Positions 1-5,903 of a stretch of 5,903 nucleotides of DNA are shown here, piece by piece (position 1 is the stretch's first letter; each line of letters begins with the position of its first letter). The notes beneath the pieces were generated by a model. The model made no database searches, was not told the DNA's origin, and saw only the letters and a program-made list of their open reading frames with translations. The translations under genes were made by a program, and so were the position numbers. This DNA comes from Sphingobacterium sp. UBA1575 (lineage in GTDB: Bacteria > Bacteroidota > Bacteroidia > Sphingobacteriales > Sphingobacteriaceae): the NCBI GenBank assembly GCA_002322865.1, contig DCOH01000048.1, positions 123,329-129,231 on the forward strand, in the 5' to 3' direction.

Positions 1-1121
1 AATCCTTCGTTAGGGAGGATATCGAAGCAGAAAGGCACAAGGAGATCCAATATGAAATGACGGAGAACCAGATGGCGACCCGTAAGACCAGCTTCCTGTT
101 TGATAGCATCAAAGGATTTGTCGAGCAGATCGGTGTGGTTATCGTGATCATCCTAACGGCATATTTTGTATTGAACGAGCAGATGTCCATCGGAGCCATC
201 ATGTTCCATATCATGTTGTTCAACAACGTATCAGCACCGATCAGGCAGTTGCACCGGATTTATGATGAGGTCAATGATGCCTTGATCTATTCCGAGAGCT
301 TTTTCGAGATCTTGGAAGATGAAGGCCAAAAGGAACCCTCCGGAAATTATAAACCTGCCCATATCCGTGGGTTGATCGAGATTAAGGATGTCACCTTCTC
401 TTATCCGAATGGGCATCAGGCCTTAACAGATGTCAACATGACCATACAGCCGAACCAAAATACCGCGCTGGTAGGTTTATCAGGTGCTGGAAAGAGAGCC
501 ATCATCAACCTTTTGGATAAATTCTATGAGCCGTCCTCCGGACAGATCCTGTTGGATGGGGTCGATCTTAAAGAATATGATACCGATTTTTTAAGGGAAA
601 ATGTAGGCTTGGTCTTGCAACGAAACCACATTTTCAAAGGCAGTATAGCCGACAATATCCGCTATGGAAAAACAGAAGCCAGTTTTGAAGAAGTTCAGGA
701 AGCCGCAAAAAAGGCCTATATTCATCAGCAGATCCTGGAATTGCCAAATGGTTACGATTCAGAAGCACATTTGTTATCAGGTGGGCAGCAGCAACGAATT
801 GCCATCGCCCGGATGTTCCTTAAAAATCCCCCGATCATCTTTTTGGATGAACCTACGGCTAATCTGGATGCCATTGCCACCGAGCAGATCAAGAACAGTT
901 TGGATGCGATCAAGGTCGGTCGAACAGTGATCATTGTTTCCCATAGTATTTCGCAGATCATTGATTCCGAGCATATCATCGTGATGGAAAAGGGTAGGGT
1001 TGTGGAAGATGGAACGCATGAGGAACTGTTCGATCAGCATGGAACCTACCATCAGATATTCAGTGCGATGGCCAATAGCTTGAACATCCATAAGATCACG
1101 GAGTCCATGAAAGAGGACTAG
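1..1121 (+). CDS. ABC exporter, fused permease/ATPase subunit (5' partial)
   Basis: C-terminal part of a type IV (MsbA/MdlB-like) ABC exporter half-transporter of the inner membrane. The frame stays open from base 3 to the TAG at 1119-1121 (372 codons), so the Met at 57 is internal and roughly 200 N-terminal residues lie off the left edge. Two last transmembrane helices are visible at about 117-170 and 186-245. The nucleotide-binding domain follows: A-loop Tyr (402-404, FSYPNG), Walker A (474-500), Q-loop Gln (618-620), signature LSGGQQQR (774-797), Walker B IIFLDEP (834-854) with the catalytic Glu, and H-loop His (942-944). The Walker A reads GLSGAGKRA: Arg (aga, 495-497) replaces the invariant Ser/Thr that coordinates Mg2+, and the usual following Thr is Ala. 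All other motifs are intact and there is no frameshift. Substrate cannot be told; lipid, peptide or drug export are all possible. The family assignment is firm, the activity is uncertain. Confidence 0.93.
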   Translation, partial: SFVREDIEAERHKEIQYEMTENQMATRKTSFLFDSIKGFVEQIGVVIVIILTAYFVLNEQMSIGAIMFHIMLFNNVSAPIRQLHRIYDEVNDALIYSESFFEILEDEGQKEPSGNYKPAHIRGLIEIKDVTFSYPNGHQALTDVNMTIQPNQNTALVGLSGAGKRAIINLLDKFYEPSSGQILLDGVDLKEYDTDFLRENVGLVLQRNHIFKGSIADNIRYGKTEASFEEVQEAAKKAYIHQQILELPNGYDSEAHLLSGGQQQRIAIARMFLKNPPIIFLDEPTANLDAIATEQIKNSLDAIKVGRTVIIVSHSISQIIDSEHIIVMEKGRVVEDGTHEELFDQHGTYHQIFSAMANSLNIHKITESMKED

Positions 1122-1200
1122 CAAGATATTTTACAGCATAAAATTAATTTTAGGCGTGTTTTTTGTGTAACAACAAAAAGATTGTTAGACGGAAATTTAT

Positions 1201-2175
1201 ATGCTATACCCACTATTAAAATCCTATGTTAAGTTTGGATTGAACTGGTATGTCACAGAATGGCAGATCAAGAACCTGGAATTCGTCGACCAGAAGAATC
1301 CGGCATTGCTAGTATCCAATCATCCCAATTCCTTTTTTGATGCCTTGGTCATTGCTGTACATTCGCCAGCAGAAATCCTTTTTTTGGCACGTGGGGATGC
1401 CTTTAAAAAACCGATCGCCAATTGGGCTTTGCGTACCTTCTTTATGCTGCCTATCTATAAAAAGAATGATGATGAGCAAGCGGATATCATGAATGCTTTT
1501 ACCATGGATGAATGTGTGAAGGAATTGAGCAAGGGTAACAAGATCCTGATCTTTCCGGAAGGCGTATCCCGCAATCAATTGACTTTGCAACCCTTTATGT
1601 TCAAAGGCATGACCATGTTGATCGAAAGGGCCATCCAGCGGGATATTCCCCTGCAGATTCAGCCTTACGCATTGGGTTATAGTTCCTTTGATGAAGTGCC
1701 AAAAGCGGTGTCCATTGAAGGCATGTCGCCAATCGACTCCACCAATTACCTTTCCGGACCTAACCAGGTGGAAACCGAGAAAATTTTGATGGATCTTCGG
1801 GAGAAGCTGGAATTTAACCTGACAGGTGAATTCTTGACGCCCAATCAAGCTAAGCAACAGAAAGAATGGATGAAAATTCCTGCCCAGATCGGGTTTTATA
1901 CCCATAATTGGTTTTATCAATTGGTGAAAAAAGAGATCAAGAAAAAGACGGAAGGCAGCATATTTTATGATTCGCTTCTTTTTGGGGTATTGCTGTTCGC
2001 CTATCCGATCTTGATTTTCTTGTTGAGCATCATCCTGGGAAATATCTTCAATTTCACCACAGGTTTTCTGTTCTTTATCCTAATGCCGATATTTTCTTAC
2101 TGCTGGGTGAATTACAGCCCCATAAAAAAACAAGAATATGTACCGGAAGGAAGAGGGAATGCCCTTAGGAAATAG
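1201..2175 (+). CDS. PlsC-superfamily glycerolipid acyltransferase with C-terminal membrane anchor
   Basis: Probable 1-acyl-sn-glycerol-3-phosphate acyltransferase-like enzyme, transferring an acyl chain to a lysophospholipid or related lipid at the inner membrane. The 324-residue protein carries motif I at residues 40-47 (NHPNSFFD), with catalytic His41 and Asp47. The spacing is H-x5-D rather than the classical H-x4-D; I recall this spacing from the Gpt2/Sct1-like branch and its bacterial relatives. Motif II is around residues 78-88 (LRTFFMLPIYKK), motif III is FPEGVSR at 118-124, and a motif IV-like Pro lies at about 155 (IQPYALGY). Two hydrophobic helices at about 258-281 and 287-304 anchor the C-terminus, followed by a basic tail. 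The ATG at 1201 is preceded by a weak GGAAA at 1191-1195, and the protein begins in the usual way for the family. It starts 79 bases after the exporter gene, and its 3' end overlaps the convergent DUF4126 gene. Exact acceptor and donor are not predictable. Confidence 0.88.
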   Translation: MLYPLLKSYVKFGLNWYVTEWQIKNLEFVDQKNPALLVSNHPNSFFDALVIAVHSPAEILFLARGDAFKKPIANWALRTFFMLPIYKKNDDEQADIMNAFTMDECVKELSKGNKILIFPEGVSRNQLTLQPFMFKGMTMLIERAIQRDIPLQIQPYALGYSSFDEVPKAVSIEGMSPIDSTNYLSGPNQVETEKILMDLREKLEFNLTGEFLTPNQAKQQKEWMKIPAQIGFYTHNWFYQLVKKEIKKKTEGSIFYDSLLFGVLLFAYPILIFLLSIILGNIFNFTTGFLFFILMPIFSYCWVNYSPIKKQEYVPEGRGNALRK

Positions 2176-2758
2176 CCTTTTTACCTGGTCTTAATTTTTG
2201 CATCAGTTTCTTGCCGAATTTAAAAGCCAAGTACAGCAGGAAAAGCACGATGATAATTGCAAGTATGGGCAGAAAAACGGCGAAAATACTCATGATGGTG
2301 GAGAATATCGTCTCTATGGTAGAAATCAATGGATTGGCGATTCCTGCGGTTGTTCCAGTAGATGCAGCACGGGTTCCGGCCAAGGCCGAACTGATAGTAG
2401 CTGCCGTTCCACCGCCGGCGATAATGGCCAAGGCCCATTGGGTCCAGGCGTTCAATTCCGTAAACTGGGAAGCTACCAATAGCGAGCCGGCTACTGTGGC
2501 CAATGGAACAGAGATACTGTCCAATGCGTTGTCGACATAAGGGATATAATAGGCAAGAATTTCGATCAAAGTGGCGAGTCCAGTGGCAATCACTGCAGGT
2601 AGACCTCCGATCCATGCATAGGCATCATTCACTGGGATCCAGCCCATGAAAGTTCCCAGACTGATGAAAAAGATGGGTAGAAATATCCGGAAGCCAGTTG
2701 CAGCGGCCAAGCCAACACCAACAAACAGCGATAATATATAGGGAATGTATTCGGTCAT
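2165..2758 (-). CDS. DUF4126 family integral membrane protein
   Basis: A 197-residue hydrophobic protein resembling the DUF4126 family, whose function is unknown. Predicted membrane segments lie at about residues 5-20, 23-40, 48-72, 84-98, 107-125 and 150-180, with short loops and a basic cytoplasmic-looking tail (KFGKKLMQKLRPGKK). Visible features include a Gly/Ala-rich N-terminal helix pair (GVGLAAATGFRIFLP), an acidic stretch before helix 4 (YVDNALDS), and a small-residue segment AGGGTAATISSALAGTRAAS at about 114-133. There is no cleavable signal peptide and no enzyme motif that I recognise. The ATG (complement of 2756-2758) is the first in frame, has no Shine-Dalgarno site, and lies two bases downstream of a perfect inverted repeat. 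The gene runs in the same direction as the upstream ABC-F gene, 116 bases away, so cotranscription is possible. The last 11 bases overlap the end of the convergent acyltransferase gene. The family call is from memory of the sequence pattern. Confidence 0.85.
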   Translation of the reverse strand: MTEYIPYILSLFVGVGLAAATGFRIFLPIFFISLGTFMGWIPVNDAYAWIGGLPAVIATGLATLIEILAYYIPYVDNALDSISVPLATVAGSLLVASQFTELNAWTQWALAIIAGGGTAATISSALAGTRAASTGTTAGIANPLISTIETIFSTIMSIFAVFLPILAIIIVLFLLYLAFKFGKKLMQKLRPGKKAIS

Positions 2759-2760
2759 AA

Positions 2761-2793
2761 ATGGATTTTTGATTTTCTACATCAAAAATCCAT
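2761..2793. repeat. Perfect 13-bp inverted repeat (hairpin) beside the DUF4126 start
   Basis: Arms 2761-2773 (ATGGATTTTTGAT) and 2781-2793 are exact reverse complements separated by a 7-base loop. In the minus-strand transcript the hairpin ends two bases before the DUF4126 start codon, covering the whole ribosome-binding region. It is AT-rich and not followed by a clear U-tract on either strand, so it is not a canonical intrinsic terminator. Either a translational control hairpin or a weak terminator for the ABC-F gene is possible; both are inference. Confidence 0.8.
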
Positions 2794-2815
2794 CCAATTC
2801 TCTTTTAAAATGGAG

Positions 2816-2858
2816 CTTCCAGGTATCCTTTTATATTAACCTTCCAGGTATCCTTTTA
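2816..2858. repeat. 18-bp direct repeat, two exact copies, 25-bp period
   Basis: CTTCCAGGTATCCTTTTA occurs at 2816-2833 and again at 2841-2858 with a 7-base spacer. The core CTTCCAG recurs at 2880-2886, inside the last codons of the ABC-F gene, and ATCCTT recurs at 2863-2868 and 2877-2882. On the minus strand the copies read like degenerate duplicates of the gene's tail (CTG GAA GGA stop). This could be slippage debris or a short regulatory repeat; no known element is recognised. Confidence 0.8.
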
Positions 2859-2874
2859 AATGATCCTTCTTAAA

Positions 2875-4785
2875 CTATCCTTCCAGTTCCATGATCTCTT
2901 CCGCTAGATTCTCCCAATCGGCTTGGAGTTTATCAAAGCTTGCTTTCTCGGAATTATAACGACGGGTATGCTCCTGCAATTTAACAGCATCGCTGTAAAC
3001 TTCTTCTTTGGCCAGTTCCACCTCCAAATCCTTCACCAAGATTTCCTGTTGTGCTATCTTTTCCTCTAAAGCAGCCAATTCCTTGTTCTTTTTCTGCAAT
3101 AAACGCTTGTTATCTTCAGTAGGCGCAGGCTTTACTTTCTTCGGCTCTTCTTTCACTTTCTTTGCTGCAGGTTCTTCGGTTTTCACGACCCGCTTAGCAG
3201 ACCAAGCTTCATATTCCTGATAGGTTCCCGGATATTCCTTGATCTTCTTGTCCTCGATATACCAGATTTTATTCGCAACATTTTCCAGGAAATAACGGTC
3301 GTGGGAAACCACAATGAACGTTCCTTCGTATTGTTGCAACGCTTCGATCAGGATGTTTACCGAAGCCATATCCAAGTGGTTGGTCGGCTCATCCAGCACC
3401 AGGAAGTTCGCATCTGCGGTTAGGGCTTTTGCCAAGGCCACCCTGGATTTTTCACCTCCAGAAAGCACCTTGATCTTCTTGAACACATCATCGCCCGTAA
3501 AAAGGAAACAACCTAAAATGGAACGCAATTCCGTTTCGGTATGTTTTGGCGCAAAGGCCACCAGTTCTTGTAGGATGCTGTTTTCCAAGTGCAGGGCCTC
3601 TAATTGATGCTGCGCAAAAAAGGTCTGCGAAACATTGTGCCCCTTGGTGGAAGTACCTTCATAATCGTTGTCCGCATCGGCTACAATCCGTAATAAGGTG
3701 GATTTACCTTTACCATTGGCACCGATCAAAGCAATCTTGTCGCCTTTTTCGATCAGCGCATCGGTATTCTTTAGGATCTCCAGATTAGGATATGATTTGG
3801 AAATGTTTTCCATGGTCACGACATGCCTACCTGAGGGTTTGGAAAACTTAAAGCTGAAGTTTACTTCTGGGTTGTCATCATCCACCTCGTCCACCTTCTC
3901 CATCCGATCCAAGGCTTTGATCCGCGATTGAACCATTTTCGCCTTACTGGCTTTTGAACGAAAGCGCTCGATCAAACGCTCTTCCTGCTTGATCTTGCCC
4001 TGTTGGTTTTTGAACTGATTGCTCTGAATCTCTTCCCGCATGGATTTCTCTTCCAGGTAGAACGTGTAGTTCCCCGCATAGATGGTCAGTTTTCCTTTTC
4101 GGGATTCCACGGTTTTATTGATGATCCTATCCAAGAAATAACGGTCGTGGGATACAATAACGATTGCCCCCTCGAAAGCCTGCAGGTAAGTTTCCAGCCA
4201 TTTGATGGACGGAAGGTCCAAGTGGTTGGTAGGCTCATCCAGTAATAGGATATCAGGAGTTTGTAAAAGGATTCGGGCAAGCATCACGCGCATCCGCCAA
4301 CCTCCAGAAAAGGTAGCCAATGGACGTTTCTGTTCCTCTTCCGAAAATCCAAGTCCGGCAAGGATCTCATGGGCGCGAAATTCAATGCTATACCCATCCA
4401 AAGCCTCAAATTCCATCTGTTTATCACTCAGTTTATTGAGGATATCATCGGAATAATCGGTCTCTAGTTTTTGCAATAACTTTTCGATTTCGGTGTGCAG
4501 CTGGTTCTGGCGCTCGAAGGCTTCCATGGCAACATGCAGGATGCTCTTATCGGAGTGGTAAGACAGAAGATCCTGGTTCAGATAACCGATCTTCAGGTCC
4601 TTGGCCATGGAAATGCTACCACTGGTCGGCGCATAATCGCCCACGATGAGTTTCAGCAAGGTTGATTTTCCAGCCCCATTGGCACCGATTAAACCGGCTT
4701 TGTCTCCCGGTTTGATGTGCCAATTTGCTTCATCATACAATGCACGTGCTCCAATTTCGAATGTTAAGTTATTTATAGATATCAT
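2875..4785 (-). CDS. ABC-F family ATPase, YheS-like (ribosome-associated)
   Basis: Soluble twin-cassette ATPase of the ABC-F family, whose members bind the ribosomal E site and act on stalled or special translation complexes; some give antibiotic protection. This one resembles E. coli YheS in length (636 residues here, about 637 in YheS as recalled) and in the first signature, FSGGWRMR. NBD1: Walker A 34-42 (GANGAGKST), signature 159-166, Walker B with DEPTNHLD 183-190, H-loop His213. The interdomain linker, which contacts P-site tRNA in this family, spans about 240-305 and is highly charged (RFRSKASKAKMVQSRIK). NBD2: Walker A 355-363 (GANGKGKST), signature LSGGEK 441-446, DEPTNHLD 465-472, H-loop His495. 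A Lys/Glu/Pro-rich hinge at about 531-556 leads to a C-terminal coiled coil at about 557-635. There are no membrane segments, so it is not a transporter. All catalytic residues are intact. The start lies 52 bases from divergent pyrD. A housekeeping role is more likely than resistance, but this is inference. Confidence 0.95.
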   Translation of the reverse strand: MISINNLTFEIGARALYDEANWHIKPGDKAGLIGANGAGKSTLLKLIVGDYAPTSGSISMAKDLKIGYLNQDLLSYHSDKSILHVAMEAFERQNQLHTEIEKLLQKLETDYSDDILNKLSDKQMEFEALDGYSIEFRAHEILAGLGFSEEEQKRPLATFSGGWRMRVMLARILLQTPDILLLDEPTNHLDLPSIKWLETYLQAFEGAIVIVSHDRYFLDRIINKTVESRKGKLTIYAGNYTFYLEEKSMREEIQSNQFKNQQGKIKQEERLIERFRSKASKAKMVQSRIKALDRMEKVDEVDDDNPEVNFSFKFSKPSGRHVVTMENISKSYPNLEILKNTDALIEKGDKIALIGANGKGKSTLLRIVADADNDYEGTSTKGHNVSQTFFAQHQLEALHLENSILQELVAFAPKHTETELRSILGCFLFTGDDVFKKIKVLSGGEKSRVALAKALTADANFLVLDEPTNHLDMASVNILIEALQQYEGTFIVVSHDRYFLENVANKIWYIEDKKIKEYPGTYQEYEAWSAKRVVKTEEPAAKKVKEEPKKVKPAPTEDNKRLLQKKNKELAALEEKIAQQEILVKDLEVELAKEEVYSDAVKLQEHTRRYNSEKASFDKLQADWENLAEEIMELEG

Positions 4786-4793
4786 TTCGGATG

Positions 4794-4801
4794 CAAAAGT
4801 A
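4794..4801 (-). promoter_or_regulatory. Putative -7 element for the ABC-F gene
   Basis: The minus strand reads TACTTTTG, a full match to the Bacteroidota primary sigma -7 consensus TAnnTTTG. It ends eight bases before the ABC-F start codon, implying a very short or absent 5' leader. No matching TTG at about -33 is evident, so support is partial. Confidence 0.4.
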
Positions 4802-4824
4802 ATGAATATTTCTCCATCTTTGGC

Positions 4825-4832
4825 TACATTTG
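4825..4832 (+). promoter_or_regulatory. Putative -7 element for pyrD
   Basis: TACATTTG matches the Bacteroidota TAnnTTTG consensus in full and ends five bases before the pyrD ATG at 4838, which would place transcription start at or beside the start codon. The -33 region (around 4802-4805) reads ATGA, a poor match to TTTG. A one-mismatch alternative, CATCTTTG at 4815-4822, would leave a leader of roughly ten bases. Confidence 0.35.
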
Positions 4833-4837
4833 CAGGT

Positions 4838-5872
4838 ATGTATAAGCTCGTAAAACCATTTTTCTTTTCAATGAACCCGGAGAAGGCGCATCATACAGTG
4901 ACCGGAGGGCTTCATGTATTCAATAAAATCTGGGGATCTAAAGCCTTGTTGAAATCGCTTTACAGCGTGGAAGATCCGCGATTGGAGACCAAAGTATTCG
5001 GATTGACCTTCAAGAACCCGGTGGGATTGGCTGCAGGATTCGATAAGAATGCGGAGTATATTGAAGACATGTCGAAGTTGGGGTTTGGTTTTATTGAGAT
5101 CGGGACGGTTACTCCAAAGCCACAGCCGGGAAATGATAAACCGCGGATGTTCCGATTGGTGAATGATTCGGCTTTGATCAATAGGATGGGTTTCAATAAT
5201 CAGGGCGCAGATGTGGCGGCAGAACGGTTGAAGCATCTGAAGGATCGGAATGGGCTTATTATTGGGGGGAATATCGGGAAGAATAAAGTAACGCCAAACG
5301 AAGAGGCGGTCAATGATTATATCTATTGTTTCCATGCGCTGTATGAGCATGTGGATTATTTTGTGGTGAATGTAAGTTCGCCAAATACGCCTGGATTACG
5401 AGATTTGCAGGAGAAAGAACCATTGAAACATATTCTGAATACCTTGCAACAATTGAATACGGAGAAGGCTTCGCAGAAACCGATTCTGTTGAAGATTGCA
5501 CCGGATTTGACGGATTCGCAGTTGGATGATATTGTGGAGATTGTGATGGATACGAAGATTGCAGGGGTGATTGCTACGAATACGACAATTTCTAGGGAAG
5601 GGTTAAGAAGTGATGCGGAATTGGTTAAAGAGGCTGGGGGAGTGAGTGGTGCGCCATTGACGAAACGTTCTACGGAGGTGATTAGGTATTTGTCGCAGAA
5701 GTCTGGGAAGGCTTTTCCGATTATTGGGGTAGGAGGTATTCATTCCGCGCAGGATGCGTTGGATAAATTGGATGCCGGAGCGTGTTTGGTTCAGGTGTAT
5801 ACCGGGTTTATTTATGAAGGACCTGGATTGGTAGGAGATATTTGTAAAGGGATTTTGAAGAGACGAGGATAG
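4838..5872 (+). CDS. pyrD: Dihydroorotate dehydrogenase (quinone), class 2
   Basis: Fourth step of de novo pyrimidine synthesis: oxidises dihydroorotate to orotate with FMN, passing electrons to membrane quinone. The 344-residue length fits class 2 enzymes (E. coli PyrD 336). The N-terminal helices (residues 1-45, MYKLVKPFFFSMNPEKAHH) form the quinone-channel and membrane-association region that marks class 2. Visible motifs: GLAAGFDKN with Lys70 at 63-71, IEIGTVTPKPQPGNDKPR at 86-103, INRMGFNN at 114-121, and NVSSPNTPG at 178-186. In that last motif Ser181 is the catalytic base and Asn178/Asn183 bind orotate. FMN-phosphate motifs GVGGI and VYTGFIYEGPGL lie near the C-terminus. The ATG at 4838 gives the family's usual N-terminus; an in-frame ATG at 4802 would add 12 residues that do not resemble homologues. 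There is no spaced Shine-Dalgarno site. Transcribed divergently from the ABC-F gene. The 3' third shows a marked shift in synonymous codons. Confidence 0.97.
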   Translation: MYKLVKPFFFSMNPEKAHHTVTGGLHVFNKIWGSKALLKSLYSVEDPRLETKVFGLTFKNPVGLAAGFDKNAEYIEDMSKLGFGFIEIGTVTPKPQPGNDKPRMFRLVNDSALINRMGFNNQGADVAAERLKHLKDRNGLIIGGNIGKNKVTPNEEAVNDYIYCFHALYEHVDYFVVNVSSPNTPGLRDLQEKEPLKHILNTLQQLNTEKASQKPILLKIAPDLTDSQLDDIVEIVMDTKIAGVIATNTTISREGLRSDAELVKEAGGVSGAPLTKRSTEVIRYLSQKSGKAFPIIGVGGIHSAQDALDKLDAGACLVQVYTGFIYEGPGLVGDICKGILKRRG

Positions 5873-5878
5873 GGAGTG

Positions 5879-5903
5879 CGTCATTGCTTCGTGCCTCGCA
5901 ATG
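5879..5903. repeat. REP-like palindromic element, cut by the window edge
   Basis: CATTGC (5882-5887) and GCAATG (5898-5903) are inverted around a 10-base loop, just after the pyrD stop. The complement begins CATTGCGAGGCACGAAGCAATG followed by ACG, which matches my memory of a short palindromic intergenic repeat that is widespread in Sphingobacteriaceae and some other bacteria. The element probably continues beyond the window. It may also serve as a transcript end for pyrD, but no U-tract is visible. Confidence 0.6.

Noticed and set aside
1145..1152. TAATTTTA as a -7 element for the acyltransferase gene
   Set aside because: It lacks the final G, has no convincing -33 partner, and lies inside the AT palindrome.
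1139..1164. Perfect 14-bp AT-only palindrome TAAAATTAATTTTA, followed after six bases by six T's, as a terminator for the exporter gene
   Set aside because: The stem contains no G or C and has no real loop, and the T-run is displaced, so it is weak as an intrinsic terminator and could be chance in AT-rich spacer.
1309..1920. 203-residue open frame on the minus strand
   Set aside because: Antisense shadow of the acyltransferase gene; the sense frame carries the catalytic motifs, and the antisense product shows no recognisable domain.
2220..2615. 131-residue minus-strand frame overlapping DUF4126
   Set aside because: Out-of-frame shadow; the DUF4126 frame has coherent membrane helices, and this one is Arg/Cys/Tyr-rich without pattern.
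4646..4837. N-terminal extension of the pyrD frame upstream to 4646
   Set aside because: It runs antisense through the conserved Walker A region of the ABC-F gene and is not part of the dihydroorotate dehydrogenase family; the ATG at 4838 matches the family N-terminus.
4868..5350. 160-residue open frame on the minus strand
   Set aside because: Antisense to pyrD, whose motifs are continuous in the sense frame; no domain is recognisable.
1..5903. CRISPR array, tRNA or rRNA genes, insertion sequence, toxin-antitoxin or phage genes
   Set aside because: No regularly spaced repeats, tRNA-like CCA or T-arm motifs, transposase motifs or other mobile-element signs were seen on either strand by eye.

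Overview
This 5.9 kb window looks like ordinary chromosomal sequence from a Bacteroidota bacterium, most likely Sphingobacteriaceae (Sphingobacterium or Pedobacter relatives). The evidence is the character of the proteins, the near absence of strong Shine-Dalgarno sites, Bacteroidota-type -7 elements (TAnnTTTG) in front of two genes, and a CATTGC...GCAATG palindrome of the kind scattered through genomes of this group. The assignment to a family is inference from memory; no search was run.

Layout, left to right: (1) the 3' two thirds of an ABC exporter gene (+) cut by the left edge; (2) an acyltransferase of the PlsC superfamily with a C-terminal membrane anchor (+); (3) a DUF4126 integral membrane protein (-), whose 3' end overlaps the acyltransferase gene by 11 bases; (4) a 116-base gap holding a perfect 13-bp inverted repeat and an 18-bp direct repeat; (5) a YheS-like ABC-F translation ATPase (-); (6) a 52-base divergent intergenic region with a -7-like element for each direction; (7) pyrD, quinone-dependent dihydroorotate dehydrogenase (+); (8) the start of a REP-like palindrome at the right edge. 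No stretch over 300 bases lacks a gene.

The genes do not form one pathway. They cover export, lipid acylation, ribosome-associated ATPase activity and pyrimidine synthesis, in two convergent/divergent blocks. The DUF4126 and ABC-F genes are codirectional and could share a transcript.

I see no convincing new multi-gene system. The points most worth a second look are the Arg in place of the invariant Ser/Thr in the exporter's Walker A motif, the hairpin abutting the DUF4126 start codon, the repeat that echoes the tail of the ABC-F gene, the two -7 boxes lying almost on top of start codons, and the abrupt synonymous codon shift within pyrD.
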